Source: Leptodactylus fallax
Lineage: Eukaryota; Chordata; Amphibia; Anura; Leptodactylidae
Direction of reading: 5' to 3'
Length of the DNA stretch: 64,000 nucleotides
Assembly: GCA_947044405.1 (NCBI GenBank)
Contig: CAMRHE010000197.1
Coordinates: 2,294,001 to 2,358,000 of the forward strand
The notes under the pieces were generated by a model. It did not search any database and was not told where the DNA came from. It saw nothing but the letters and a program-made list of their open reading frames with translations. A program made the position numbers and the translations under genes. Positions 36,102-48,020 of this stretch are shown here, piece by piece; the first letter of the stretch is position 1, and every line of letters begins with the position of its first letter.

Positions 36102-36257
36102 TCTGCTACGTCCTATCTGTCTGCTATTATTGTAATGCCTCTCACCTTGGAACATTCCTGTACATGTTGTATTTGTATTTGTATCTGCTTATCTTTGCTG
36201 CTGTAACACACTGAATTTCCCCATTGTGGGACTATTAAAGGACTATTATTATTATTT

Positions 36258-36806
36258 AAGAAGAAGTGATATGGTGACTGCCAGTCAGACTGTATGTAAA
36301 AAAAACAAAACAGTGCACTGCTGCTGTGTGATGTCACAGAAATAGTTAGACAGTCCCTTTTTTACACAGACAGAACTTGTCCTTGACTTCTCTTATCTCT
36401 ATCTATCTAAAGGAAATCTCTGTTTTATCTTTCTCTCCAATAGCTATCTGTTGTTTTTTTTTCCAAGGGCTGAGAAGCCTGAGATTTCTCCCTGCTTTCA
36501 TATCCACAAAATGGCTCCTCTCTGTTCATAATCTTAGATAATGCCTATGACATTATCACTGTGACATCTCCACCCACCACCATCCATGATTGACTGAGAG
36601 GCTGTCAGGTGATGATGACAAAATCCAATCTACATCACAGATCATGTGATCCTCCTCCTTCCTGCTTTTTCCTCATGTTTCACATAGTGGCCATTTTTGC
36701 TGGTTCACCTAAAATGAATTGCAAATGTTTCAGTTTTATTGGACACTGAAAGTTTTGAGAAGTTTAAGTCACATCCAGTCCATTATGAACTGTTTACTCA
36801 TCTCTA
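36258..36806 (-). mobile_element. hAT 5' terminal region, ending TAGAGATGAG
   Basis: Read on the minus strand it starts TAGAGATGAGTAAACAG at 36806. The GACTGAGAGGCTGTCAGGTG and GTGGCCATTTTTG stretches match 44130-44330 and the inverted 51914-52200 region. Together with 33797-34560 it forms one minus-strand hAT relic split by the LINE. Confidence 0.55.
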
Positions 36807-36809
36807 GTC

Positions 36810-39065
36810 ACGGTGCCAGTTCATGACATCTGCTGACGCAAGGCTGGAAGCAGCATACCTACTTCTCAGTGCTTAAGAGAGAGAGTACTCTAAGCAGCTA
36901 TTCACCTGGAGTACCCAGGTTGACCTTGCAGTATGCACGTGGACCATTAACTTCAACTGCCTCAAGTTTATATTTAATCTGACTAAAAAATAAAGACTTG
37001 CACAATGGTTGTTTTTATGAATATTTATTTAGTGTTATATATAATTCTGTGGCTTTAGAGAGAGAGATGATTCTCAGAGCAATGGCTGCCTTTAGTTTTT
37101 GTTACTCAGTATTTCTTGTACAAAAAGATGCAACATAATATTGAAAGGTTTCATGCTTCACAGCACAACTCTTTTTTTTATTTGGGGAGACTGTAATTTA
37201 CTACAAGCACATGCTGTACTATGGAGACCTGATACAAAACTAGGAATTGTAGTACTGCAGCCCCTAACAGTAAATTCTATGCTGCATGTTATGATTGCTC
37301 ATTGTATTCAATAATTCCCTATTTAGAAAGAGGTTATTGAATGTTCTTGTAATATAATCTATCATTTTATCCCCTCAGTTTCAGAAGCAACTGTGTCACA
37401 CTGCTGTAACTCAGTAACTACTTAGGATTCATGAGGACATCTGGTGAAAGGAAGGTGTAATGACGTGATTACAACTCAGTAATGATATTCCAGTGCGGGT
37501 GTCAAGCACAGCAAGTTGAACAGACGTCTCTAATATCAGATATTAATATAACAATGACCCAGATGGTACTAGAATTGTGATAACTGTCATGTCTCTGGCA
37601 CTTGAAAATATTGGATGCACTTATGTTTGTATACATGTAATTGTATACCACAAAATGAGCTACAATATGTCATGCGCTGCTGAGATTTGCTTTTCTATCA
37701 TTATGTAAGCATTGGCATCACAATGACAGTACTTTAGCTATCATAGCAGGCTTTGTAAGGAACACAGCAGTAAATATGCTATGTAAATCATTGCCACAGA
37801 TGTTTAAACATATGTTAATACATGAGCTGATTTTACTGGATTCAGCTCTTCGTGTTTCCCAGCAATTATCACTAAGCAATTTGTATTTTTCTAACCAGTG
37901 TATTTATAAAACACCAATGATTTTATTATTGTAATTATTACTATTAAATCTATTCATATTATTATTACTGTTTGGCAATATGCATAGAGTCAATGGCACA
38001 TAGCCCTAGTGCAGTTTATAAAACGTTATCCAAGCTTCTATTTGACATTTGTAGTACTGGGGACTTCTTGAGTAGCAGAGGCCTCGGGCAAGGCATGAGG
38101 GCCAGGATTATATTGTCACCTCTGCATCCCCTGTAGCTATGACAGGGCAAAGGAGTTCCAAATTGGAACTTGCAGAGCATCTGCACTAAACTCTATAATT
38201 CACTTATACAAGATTAAACATACATTTAAGTAGAATTGAAACAATGTTGCAATAAAAAATAGAGTAGGTTGTCAAACAATCATGGTACTTTATTAGTATA
38301 TGGCTATATTGCTATACGGGACTGGTATAAATACCCAAAATATATTTATTGCAGTTTATCTTTTATTTTATCATATTATTTGGTGATAAATGTATATCAT
38401 ATAAAATCTTTTTTCTTTCAATGGATTCTCTTTGAATATGTAAAAATGAAAGAAATGTGGTACTGTATGCTCCATCGGGGCTATCATTTGGTGGTATTCA
38501 CCCTAAGAAGCATTGCATATTTATGCTACAGTATATCTAAAAAAAAAAACCCACAAGGTTAAATGAATGTTTAACAGATTTACAGCTTTAAGATTTTACT
38601 TGTTCTGAAACAGAGGTTATATCCTAAATGCTAAAAATATTGTCCCTTAACTGTTTTGGACTGTGCAAGCATAGGATATCTATTAATAAATTGAAAGCAC
38701 AGTATAAGTTAGATTTTTACGCAAATGCAGCACTAAGTCTCGTTTTCACACTAAGGCCAAAAGGAGTCTTTATTCCATATCAGTGGATATAAAATACTGA
38801 TTGATCTGCTACTACTATTAGACATGACCTAATGTGCTCGAAGTAGCCAGCAAATTCTGATCTAGTCTACTCTTAAACTGTCATATGCTAATGCCAATAT
38901 GGTGATTTCAAAGACTTCTAACAAGGTCAGCTCAATGACACAAATTACTTACGAGTTTTTGCATTTTTGTTTTAGAACAATAAGCGTAACCCAATTTCAT
39001 GTGTAGTGATGTGTAGTGTTTTGTAACTAGAATATGAAATCCCTACAAAGAGAAAAAATACAAAG
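36810..39065. other. Nothing recognised
   Basis: AT-rich sequence, short open frames only (for example 38269-38562, with no domain). Confidence 0.55.
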
Positions 39066-39070
39066 TGCTT

Positions 39071-39346
39071 GAAGAGGATCTTTCATTACCTCTAGCAACT
39101 CAAGTTGTCATGTTTTCGTTAGCCCCCACCATTCCAGAGCAATCAGTGGTATTAGTTACAGCAGCAAATATGCTTCTACTGTCATGGAGCACACAGTAGA
39201 GAGTTTAATTAGCATATTGGGTGCTGAAACTAACAGAAATAATTGCTCGGTACAGTGGGAGCTATAGAAAAAATTCCAACTGTAGTGGAGCAAAGAGGCA
39301 TTAAAAATATGCAAAGAACAGAAGTTGTTGAAAGGTCCTTTTTAAT
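39071..39346. mobile_element. Short MITE, GAGGATCTTTCA ends
   Basis: The left end GAAGAGGATCTTTCATTACC and inverted right end AAAAAGGACCTTTCAACAAC are similar. The left half also resembles 45262-45300 (AGAGGATCTTTTACCACCTC). Non-coding, about 276 bp. Confidence 0.5.
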
Positions 39347-39954
39347 ATAATGTTCTAAGATGAGTGAAGTAAGACAACCATTTTTTTGAAACATTATTCT
39401 ACTACAACTAGTTGGGAGATGTTTTTGCTATATGTGGTTCAGAAGTTATTTGCTGTCTATCAAGCATTTTGCTAGAATGTTGCAATTTTGTATTGAATTT
39501 GTATAGACAAACTAGACTATTTAACAAAAAATCATCAAGTAAGTATGGGTGGACACATCTATAGTTTGGTACAATTCATCAGAGCTCACATATCATGTAG
39601 ACTTTATATATATGAATGAGTAATCAGTTGTGAGAATTATTGGCTATAGGATTTTCTAGCCTCTGAATGCAAGTTTCTATTAACTGTCAACAAGCAAAGT
39701 ATATTTTATAGCTTTGGAAACATAAAACCAGAAAAAACATTAAAGCTTTTTGCATTTAAAGGACTTAGAGGATTCCCACACAACTAAATATGGGTTTTAA
39801 AATCTTGCAGTTGTAGAAGTGTTAGTGTAATGATCAAAAAACAAATTTATTGTCCTTCAATTGTTACGTTTAAATTGCCAGTAGCCACTTCAGTTACATT
39901 GCCACGATATGCTGGTAACTCAACACCAATGATGATGATGACACATGGTAAAAT

Positions 39955-40145
39955 TGTATAAAGCCAGGTTCACACTCTCCGTTGTTTGGGTCTGTCGGGA
40001 GACCCTAACAACAGAGAGTCGGACCGCTACAACAAGGGTTACATACAGATCCCGGCAGACCCCATTGACTATAATGGAATCTGCCCGCTGTTCATCGTTT
40101 TCGGCGGTCTCTGCGATGGAAACTTTGATGCAGATGTGAAGCTTC
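39955..40145. repeat. Dispersed repeat with CCCCATTGACTATAATGG core
   Basis: Second copy of the family at 24400-24640. It lies about 160 bp upstream of Tc1 element C. Confidence 0.45.
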
Positions 40146-40302
40146 ATTTGTAACACTTGATGGAAATTGCTAATGAAAACAGGAAAACCCGAAAAAAAAA
40201 CTTGAAAAGTGAAAAATTCAGACTGCCATAAATGCTGCATGTTTGCTGTAAAAATACAATTCCTTTTATCAGGTTGTAACTAGAAAGTACTTTAGCAAGG
40301 TA

Positions 40303-40519
40303 CAGTGCCTTGCGAAAGTATTCGGCCCCCTATGAACTTTTCAACCTTTTGCCACATTTCAGGCTTCAAACATAAAGATATAAAATTTAAATTTTTTGGT
40401 GAAGAATCAACAACAAGTGGGACACAATCGTGAAGTGGAACGAAATTTATTGGTTATTTTAAACTTTTGTAAAAAATAAAAAACTGAAAAGTGGGGCGTG
40501 CAATATTATTCGGCCCCTT
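40303..40519 (+). repeat. Tc1 element C left terminal inverted repeat
   Basis: Pairs with 41709-41923. Direct-repeat-like blocks TTCGGCCCC sit near both its outer and inner ends. Confidence 0.92.
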
Positions 40520-40695
40520 TACTTTCAGTGCAGCAAACTCACTCCAGAAGTTCAGTGAGGATCTCTGAATGATCCAATGTTGTCCTAAATGACTGATGAT
40601 GATAACTATAATCCACCTGTGTGTAATCAAGTCTCCGTATAAATGCACCTGCTCTGTGATAGTCTCAGGGTTCTGTTTAAAGCGCAGAGATCATC

Positions 40696-41703
40696 ATGAA
40701 GACCAAGGAACACACCAGGAAGGTCCGCGATACTGTTGTGGAGAAGTTTAAAGCCGAATTTGGATACAAAAAGATTTCCCAAACTTTAAACATCCCAAGG
40801 AGCACTGTGCAAGCGATCATATTGAAATGGAAGGAGTATCAGACCACTGCAAATCTACCAAGACCCGGCCGTCCCTCTAAACTTTCATCTCAAACAAGGA
40901 GAAGACTGGTCAGAGATGCAGCCAAGAGGCCCATGATCACACTGGATGAACTGCAGAGATCTACAGCTGAGGTGGGAGAGTCTGTCCATAGGACAACAAT
41001 CAGTCGTACACTGCACAAATCTGGCCTTTATGGAAGAGTGACAAGAAGAAAGCCATTTCTCAAAGATATCCATAAAAAGTCTTGTTTAAAGTTTGCCACA
41101 AGCCACCTGGGAGACACACCAAACATGTGGAAGAAGGTGCTCTGGTCAGATGAAATCAAAATCGAACTTTTTGGCCACAATGCAAAACGATATGTTTGGC
41201 GTAAAAGCAACACAGTTCATCACCCTGAACACACCATCCCCACTGTAAAACATGGTGGTGGCAGCATCATGGTTTGGGCCTGCTTTTCTTCAGCAGGTAC
41301 AGGGAAGATGGTTAAAATTGATGGCAAGATGGATGGAGCCAAATACAGGACCATTCTGGAAGAAAACCTGTTGGAGTATGCAAAAGACCTGAGACTTCTC
41401 TTCCAACAAGACAATGATCCCAAACATAAAGCAAAATCTACATTGGAATGGTTCACAAATAAATGTTTCCAGGTGTTAGAATGGCCAAGTCAAAGTCCAG
41501 ACCTGAATCCAATTGAGAATCTGTGGAAAGAGCTGAAAACTGCTGTTTACAAACGCTCTTCATCCAACCTCACTGAGCTCGAGCTGTTTTCCAAGGAAGA
41601 ATGGGCAAGAATTTCAGTCTCTCGATGTGCAAAACTGATAGAGACATACCCCAAGCGACTTGCAGCTGTAATTGCAGCAAAAGGTGGCACTACAAAGTAT
41701 TAA
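40696..41703 (+). CDS. Tc1 transposase C, uninterrupted 335-residue frame
   Basis: A DDE transposase that excises and reinserts the element at TA. The frame is open from ATG 40696 to TAA 41701. Residues 1-110 hold two helix-turn-helix motifs of the paired-like type with a PRPGRPSK linker (residues 55-62). Catalytic residues are D152 (LWSDE), D239 (FQQDNDPKH) and E274 (NPIENLW), giving DD34E. Compared with copies A and B, four residues are missing just before FQQD (LRLLFQQ against LKLRRGWIFQQ), and LWTDETK reads LWSDEIK. Both changes are close to catalytic residues, so the enzyme may be inactive although the frame is open. No RNA evidence can be judged from sequence. Confidence 0.9.
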   Translation: MKTKEHTRKVRDTVVEKFKAEFGYKKISQTLNIPRSTVQAIILKWKEYQTTANLPRPGRPSKLSSQTRRRLVRDAAKRPMITLDELQRSTAEVGESVHRTTISRTLHKSGLYGRVTRRKPFLKDIHKKSCLKFATSHLGDTPNMWKKVLWSDEIKIELFGHNAKRYVWRKSNTVHHPEHTIPTVKHGGGSIMVWACFSSAGTGKMVKIDGKMDGAKYRTILEENLLEYAKDLRLLFQQDNDPKHKAKSTLEWFTNKCFQVLEWPSQSPDLNPIENLWKELKTAVYKRSSSNLTELELFSKEEWARISVSRCAKLIETYPKRLAAVIAAKGGTTKY

Positions 41704-41708
41704 CTTAA

Positions 41709-41923
41709 GGGGGCCGAATAATTTGGCACTCCCCACTTTTCAGTTTTTTATTTTTTACAAAAGTTTAAAATATCCAATAAATTTCGTTCCACTTCACGAT
41801 TGTGTCCCACTTGTTGTTGATTCTTCACCAAAAAATTAAAATTTTATATCCTTATGTTTGAAGCCTGAAATGTGGCAAAAGGTTGAAAAGTTCAAGGGGG
41901 CCGAATACTTTCGCAAGGCATTG
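41709..41923 (-). repeat. Tc1 element C right terminal inverted repeat
   Basis: Inverted copy of the left repeat with a few differences (for example A for G at terminal position 3). Confidence 0.92.
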
Positions 41924-41929
41924 TATATA

Positions 41930-42600
41930 TCAAAGCAAAGAGGACAGGATTCTAAACTTTTGCGCTGCATAAGGTTGCATGAATGAATGAACTGAGGCCA
42001 TTGTTCAGTGTTTTATTATTACTGCTATTTTAACAATAAAGTCTCTTCCATGAAATATCTGTAAGACTTTGCAAATTCATGTCTCCAGGGTCTGCTCAGC
42101 CTTGCATCCTTCCCAAGCAGACAAATCAATTATCATTTGTAATATCTTTTGTGATGTATTGATTATGTCTGTAACACAATGTCAGTGTATTATTATAGAC
42201 ACATTCATTGGCTTCTTTTTTTAATTCTGGACAATTGTCCTTTTACAATGTATATAGTATGATATTGGGTCTATAGTTTACAGTATTTGTGAGTTAGAAT
42301 AAAACCTAAAGGAGAGACACACAGCTAAAGTTTTTCTTGCTGTGCTATACTATAAATCACACACCTGTTCGAGTGTTGTTTTTTAGAAATGTACATAGGA
42401 CTACTAAACCTAAACTACAAATTGGGGGAGGTTTTTAAAAACTTGTGCACTGCTTTTCTACTGTAGTCTGCGCTATATCTTTAACAAGCTGCACACCTGT
42501 TGGTGAATATGAAGATGAAATAATTTGACAAATTAGTTGTACTCCATGATCTCTATATTCTCAGTGCAGTTTTGTCAGCTACATTAATAACAATCAGTAC
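41930..42600. other. Nothing recognised
   Basis: Unassigned AT-rich sequence. From about 42640 the sequence matches the flank at 62580 (CTTAAATTGG...AACATAG.GTAGAACACTCT). Confidence 0.5.
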
Positions 42601-42690
42601 TGTATTGCAGGATTAGAAATATTTCATATAGAAACAAGTTTGGTACAAAACACACCTTAAATTGGCTTAAAACATAGCGTAGAACACTCT

Positions 42691-43096
42691 TAGGCTGAGG
42701 CCCCATGTTACGGAAGCGCAGCTTTTTTTTATTGCAGATTTTGCTGCGGTTTTTTGAGCCAAAGTCAGGAGTGGATTGAACAGAAGGTAGAAGTAAAAGT
42801 ACTTCCTATATATTTCCCATTCCATTTGTAGACATGCTTGGTGTAACGTCTCTGCCTGTTCGGGTCTCTGCTCCACCCTCCGTCCGCACGCGGTGGTGCA
42901 GGAGGCGTGGTCAGTTTGATTCCTCACTTTTCAGCTTAGGGTCCACTGTCTTGTTGTGCCCCTCCCCCAGGGTTCTGCAGCAGCACTGGGGAATTGCTCA
43001 ATAGGCAATCTCTTTACACCTGGCTTTGGCTAAAAAAAACGCAATAAAATCTGCAACAAAAAAAGCTGTGTTTCCGCAACGTGGGGCCTTAGCCTA
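42691..43096. mobile_element. MITE with TAGGCTGAGGCCCCATG ends, with extra insert
   Basis: Inverted termini TAGGCTGAGGCCCCATGTTA and, at the right, TAACGT-type complement ending GTGGGGCCTTAGCCTA. The internal arms (GCAGATTTTGCTGCGG) also pair. About 190 bp at 42828-43020 is absent from the sister copy at 62618-62839. Confidence 0.72.
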
Positions 43097-43379
43097 AGGC
43101 AAATATAGCTGCAGTTACATAAAAGTGAAAGTGCCTGCATTTTTTTTTTTTTATAACAAATGTCGGTTATATTGTGAATAGCAATAGTTTTTTTTTTTTT
43201 TTAAAAGTTAGCCCGTTTTGATGGCTTGTAAGTGCTACAGGCTTATTGTTATTTGGGAGACAAATTGGTGACTGTGAACCAAGTTGAAAAGAGATGAAGA
43301 AATGGATTTTCAAAAATAAAAACACCAGAAATTATCCCATGATGGGCGACAATGTGACATCAAAATTGTTTTATTTTGG

Positions 43380-44420
43380 TTTTTATATCAACACTGTGGC
43401 ACCAACAATGTGGTATAGTGGAAAGTGATGGTGGACCAGGCTGCAGGACATGCCTGGCTGAGTGGTACCAGTGGTGGTAGCTGTGGCAACATGTGTGGCA
43501 GGGACCAGGGGAATAACTAGTAAAGACTGGGCCCCATAGCAAACTTTTAACTTGGAGTCTCCCACATGACATAGCGCCCTCTTTCTTGACTCCCACACGG
43601 TATAACGCTCCATTTTCTCACACTATAATGTCCCAAAATGGCCTCCAAACAGTATAATATCAGCAATGTGATTTTGGACACACGGGGCCTCCAGGAGGGC
43701 AGAAGGGGAAGTGGTCATGAGCAGGAGTGGGGATCGGTAAGCAAGTAAGGTCCATTACCTGCTGGGGTTACTCCATCAGGTAACAGCTTAGCAGCCACTA
43801 TGCCTGCTATGGCAGTAGTTGCACCACTGGCAGGGACTAATATGTATAGAGATGAAACTGCTCTATTGCACAACCATCAAATAAAATTAGATTATTGGCA
43901 ATGAAAGGGTTAACTATCTGTGTAAGCAGCAGAAGAATTACAGATTCACCCAGTCACTGTCTATGAACCTCTATTCTAGCACTAATCTGTCTGTGTAATT
44001 GCTTGATTCTCTAAGTTTTTCTAGTCTTCTAACTACTGGAATTCCTATTGTTTTTTCTAAACTGTGCTAGTCTATGATGCAGTGAGATGGATAACAGATC
44101 TATTTGCATGTTCACCATTACAGTAACTAAAGGCTGATCACAAATGTTTAAGCTTTTATACTCCATATGACATTAGCTCTGTAACGTCCACCTACCACTG
44201 TCTATTGGCTGAGAGGCTGTCAGGTGTTGCTATAACATCACAGTGACTCACAGTCATTGCAAACATGTATGCTCCGTATTTCCTGGTCAAACACATGGCG
44301 GTGGCCATTTTCTCGAAGCAGGGCCATTTTTGTTCATCTGAAGCAAATCACTATTTGTTCGATTTTTTTTCAAACTATTTGGAATATGAATCATGTTCTA
44401 GTAGTGAGTAATGAATTCAG
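43380..44420 (-). mobile_element. hAT relic, interrupted by a small hAT
   Basis: The block 43850-44340 matches, inverted, 51914-52480 (for example ATTGGCAATGA, GTGTAATTGCTTGA, GATGCAGTGAGAT and the GAGGCTGTCAGGTG region). The 43420-43500 block (GGCTGAGTGG, GTGGTGGTAGCTGTGGCAAC) recurs at 63150-63260. The 5' end on the minus strand is degenerate near 44410. Confidence 0.5.
43506..43829. mobile_element. hAT MITE with perfect 8-bp target duplication
   Basis: 324 bp, CAGGGGAATAACTAG at the left and, inverted, CAGTGGTGCAACTAC at the right. Flanked by GCAGGGAC at 43498-43505 and 43830-43837. The paralogous site near 63208 (ACAGGGACTAATATG) lacks it. It contains GTATAA.G.CCC units like the 8930 minisatellite. 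Confidence 0.85.
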
Positions 44421-44497
44421 TTTACCACTCACTTCTTGGACAGTTTTGTTATGGTTAACAAAAATCCAAAACTGTGCAAATACATTTTTTTTCTAAA

Positions 44498-45261
44498 TGT
44501 CGCCATATTCTGACACCCGTAACTTTTTTTATACTTACATGTACTGGGGTGCATAGGGTGTCTTTTTTTGCAGGACCAAGTGTACTTTTAGTTATACGAT
44601 TTTGGGGAATTGCTAGTGCTTTGATCACTTTTTATTCAAATTTTTATCAGAGGCAAAACAGTGAAAAAATAGCGTTTTCGGACACAGGGATACCTAATGT
44701 GTATGTGTTTCACAGTATTTAAGTACTTTTATTCTGTATGTGTTCTAGGGAAAGGGGGGGTGGTTTGAACTTTTAATATTTTTTTATTTTTTATATATTT
44801 TTTTTACTTTTTTTATTTTTTTTTTTGCATTTATTAGACCCCCTAGGGGTCTTGAACCACAGGGGGTCTGATCACTAATGCAATGCATTACAATGCATTG
44901 CAAAAAAAACAGCATTTCTATTGCAGGTTACATAGAGTAGCCTGCAATAGAAACTAATGAAAGACAGGCCTGGGAACCTTCAGAAGGCTCCCAGCTGTCA
45001 TAGCAACGGGATGCCGGCCCCGGAGCTTGCCCCGGGTGCTGGAGATCCTCGGCAAAATGGCGCAGCCGGTAAAGTGGCGCCTCGGTCAGCTTTGACCGAG
45101 GCGCCAGAGGGGTTAATGCCCGCGATCAATGCGGACACTGATCGCAGCATTAATACCAGGTCTCTGCTGTATAAAACACCCGACTGTATAAAACACTCTG
45201 CTGTATCTTTAAACACCCGACATCCGCCGTACTATTATTGTGGATGTCGGGAAGGGGTTAA
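44498..45261 (+). mobile_element. TTAA-target element, 5' truncated
   Basis: Matches 60790-61250 of the complete copy in the same orientation (GGTGTCTTTTTTTGCAGGACC, GGGGAATTGCTA, GACACAGGGATACCTAATGT) and ends GGGAAGGGGTTAA at 45249-45261, the family terminus. A palindromic ATGCAATGCATTACAATGCATTGC-type patch lies at 44877-44900. Confidence 0.65.
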
Positions 45262-45449
45262 AGAGGATCTTTTACCACCTCCACCAACTCTAATTCTTTG
45301 CATCCTTCAATTGGTGCCGCTATCATTGCTGTAAGTTTCAGGATAGTTATGCTCCCCACTGTCAAGTGGGGGGGTCCCTGTATTTCCACTCCATCCTGAT
45401 AATAGAGAGCATATTTGTAAACTAACATAAATAATGGTCAGGGGTAGAG

Positions 45450-46470
45450 AAATAGTTCACCATTTGTTATGCAATTTCTCCCAAGCACGGAAATATCCCA
45501 CATGAGGATGTGACTGTTTGTGCACATGGCAGAGCATCAAAGGCCACTGGGCATTTTAGGGCAGATTTTGATGGAATCTTTTTCAGACACCATGATTCAT
45601 TTGCATAGTCCCTGAGTGGTAACTCCCATTCTATGACCCCCTTTTATAATCCTCATTCCTCAAGGAATTTATCAAGGGGTAAAGTGCACATTTTAACATT
45701 ACAAATGTTTCACAGATTTTATTAATATTGGGATGTGAAAATGAAAAATTCCTTTTTTTTCCAATAAAATGTCACTTTAGCCCCAAAGATTTAATTTTCA
45801 CAAGGGGTTAAAGGAGCAAAACACCCTGTATTTTCATTACAAACTTTCACCTGAACATAGCAATACACCATATGTGGTTGTAAACTGCTGTATGGGTATA
45901 TGGTGGGGCTCGGAACAAAAGGGCACTATTTGAATTTTGGAGGACAAATTTTGCTGAAATAGTTTTAGGATGACATGTCTCATTTGTAAAGCCCCTAAAG
46001 TAACAGTACAAAGGAAAACCCACAAAACTATATCCCTCAAGGAATTTATCAAGGGGTATGGCGAGCATTTCGGCCCTGCAGGTGTTTCATGGAATTTAAT
46101 ATTGGGCTGTTAAAATGAAAACTTACATTCTTTGCAATGAAATGTCAATTTAGCATATTTTTATTTCACAAGGAGTTAAAGATTGAAATTCACCCCACAA
46201 TTTGTTATGCAACTTCTCCCGGGTACAGAAATACCAAACATGTGCATGAAAATTAATTTTTGGGTATGCAGTTGGGCTTTTGGGAGGGCAAAATCATTCT
46301 AAAGTGCCAAGATTCATTTGCAGTGGAGACTAAAACTACACCCCTTAAAATAATTATCAGGGGTTATAGTGATCAATTTAACTCCAATCACATCTTAACT
46401 ACAATCTGCATCTTAAGGGGACCAAATGGCAGCATAAAAAAGAAGCAAGACTATGTAAATGGTGGGTATT
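45450..46470. repeat. ~368-bp tandem repeat (three units)
   Basis: Units begin near 45450, 45819 and 46187. Shared landmarks: TTTGTTATGCAA.TTCTCCC, CTCAAGGAATTTATCAAGGGGT (units 1 and 2), AAATGTCA.TTTAGC and TTTCACAAGG.GTTAAAG. Unit 3 is truncated. Units diverge considerably, so this is an old array. Related repeats are, to my knowledge, widespread in lower vertebrates. Confidence 0.75.
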
Positions 46471-46479
46471 TCACTCTCT

Positions 46480-47985
46480 TCCTTGTCTGAAGATGTCATT
46501 CTGCTAGCAATTCGGTCCGCTGCTCTATTTCATTGATGGATCAAAATAACGGACTTGAATGATGACAGTGTGAACATGTCCTAACTTTGCCTTGTGGCAT
46601 TCCTCTGTTATTCTTCATAGAGTTGCATAAAGAATTTCACATCCAGGTGTCACCATAGGGGACTGTCATTATACAGTCTCACACTGTCTGATCCGTGCTG
46701 GCAGTGGAAGATTGTGTAGAGAAATGCCCCTTTGACAAGGAATACTATAACATCCAGAAGCAAGGATCTTTAATTAGGTATTTAATGGTACATTCCACAA
46801 TTTTCAGATTTCCTCTACAAGGTACATATAAGGCATAGCCAGGCACAATAGGGCATCAAAGAAGTCTGTGGGTGCTGTATAACATTTGTATCACAGCTCT
46901 GAAGCTGTAACCATATACAACCATATACAACCATATACAAATGCCCTCACTCTGTTGACAATTTTTTTTCTGACTGTCCAGTATGCTTGCCTGTGTTTCG
47001 TTCAGGTGCTCTGGTTTCTGCCCAAGTTAAGTATATATATGGGGAGATAGGTATATCAGTTTGTGATACAGGTACTTCAGGATTTCCTATCATTTCCATG
47101 TAATAACTTCTGCATTCTCATATAAAGGTATAGTCTGATGTTTTTCTTTGCAGAGATATAGCTATAATTTGAACTATGTCTTAGTATCCGAGAACTAAGT
47201 TGCTTGTTGGTGCTTTTGGACAGGATATCCATTAAGTGCAATGCAGCAAGTTAATGATTTTTATAGTGTGGTACATAGTGTATAAGAAGGTACACTGTTA
47301 TTTCCGGGTAAATTGCTAAGTCACAAATCACTGTAAGTAAATCCTTTAATGCAGAGGTGTCTTCAGGTCAGGCTATGGAGATCTCATTCATTCAGGATAT
47401 ATTGCTGACATTACATGACAAAGCCCTGGGTTCATAATTATTTCATAACAAAGAACCTCAAAAGCTTCTGTCCATTCATAGAGTTTAGCATATAGCTTTC
47501 ATTAATGTTTCACTCTTTGAAATGAGCCATTTTAGTTTGCTTCTTCCTTTTGTTTCTTCATTACTGTTTTCCAAAATGTTTCTGCGGTTTCGGGAGCCCT
47601 ACGGGCCTCATGCTATCCTACGTGACTGATGTCTCATCAATAACATTAAGCAGCATTATGGACCACATTGGTGTAGACCAGAATCAATACAACCAAGTAA
47701 AAAGTCTAATAGGTTGACATAGCCATACCCTAGAGAGCTCACATTACAAGAAATTAGGAATTTGTTTTTTTTCTCAGAAGGAATGGGGACGTCAGGACTG
47801 CTTAGTTGCTCCATGCTGTGATTGTTTGACTAAGATTTATGGCCTCTTATTTTGTTCACTGGGTCGGGCAAAATGGAAAGAGTACAAAAAATAGAGACAT
47901 TGTAAATACATGTTAATTGTTAGAAAACTTGTGATCTGATGGTTTAATATCAAAAAAGTATTGCAATTCTTTTTATACAGATTTT
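46480..47985. other. Nothing recognised except a 10-bp triplet
   Basis: ACCATATACA is repeated three times at 46910-46939. Otherwise unassigned. Confidence 0.55.
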
Positions 47986-47986
47986 T

Positions 47987-47987
<1 letters not shown>

Positions 47988-48020
<33 letters not shown>

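Larger units (their letters stand above)
34790..36257 (+). mobile_element. Rex1/Babar-like LINE, 5' truncated
   Basis: Begins in the reverse transcriptase and ends with a 3' tail ...CCCCATTGTGGGACTATTAAAGGACTATTATTATTATT. A second copy of the same 3' end lies inverted at 48046-48175. It sits between minus-strand hAT pieces, so it inserted into that relic. Confidence 0.75.
40303..41923 (+). mobile_element. Tc1/mariner element C, complete with open transposase
   Basis: 1621 bp. Ends CAGTGCCTTGCGAAAG and inverted CAATGCCTTGCGAAAG, TA on both sides. The terminal inverted repeats are about 215 bp (40303-40519 and 41709-41923) and share GAATCAACAACAAGTGGGAC and its complement. It is the best-preserved element in the window. 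Confidence 0.95.

Noticed and set aside
40303..41923. Claim of recent horizontal transfer of Tc1 element C
   Set aside because: Related Tc1 families are widespread in fish and amphibians, but transfer cannot be judged from one copy.
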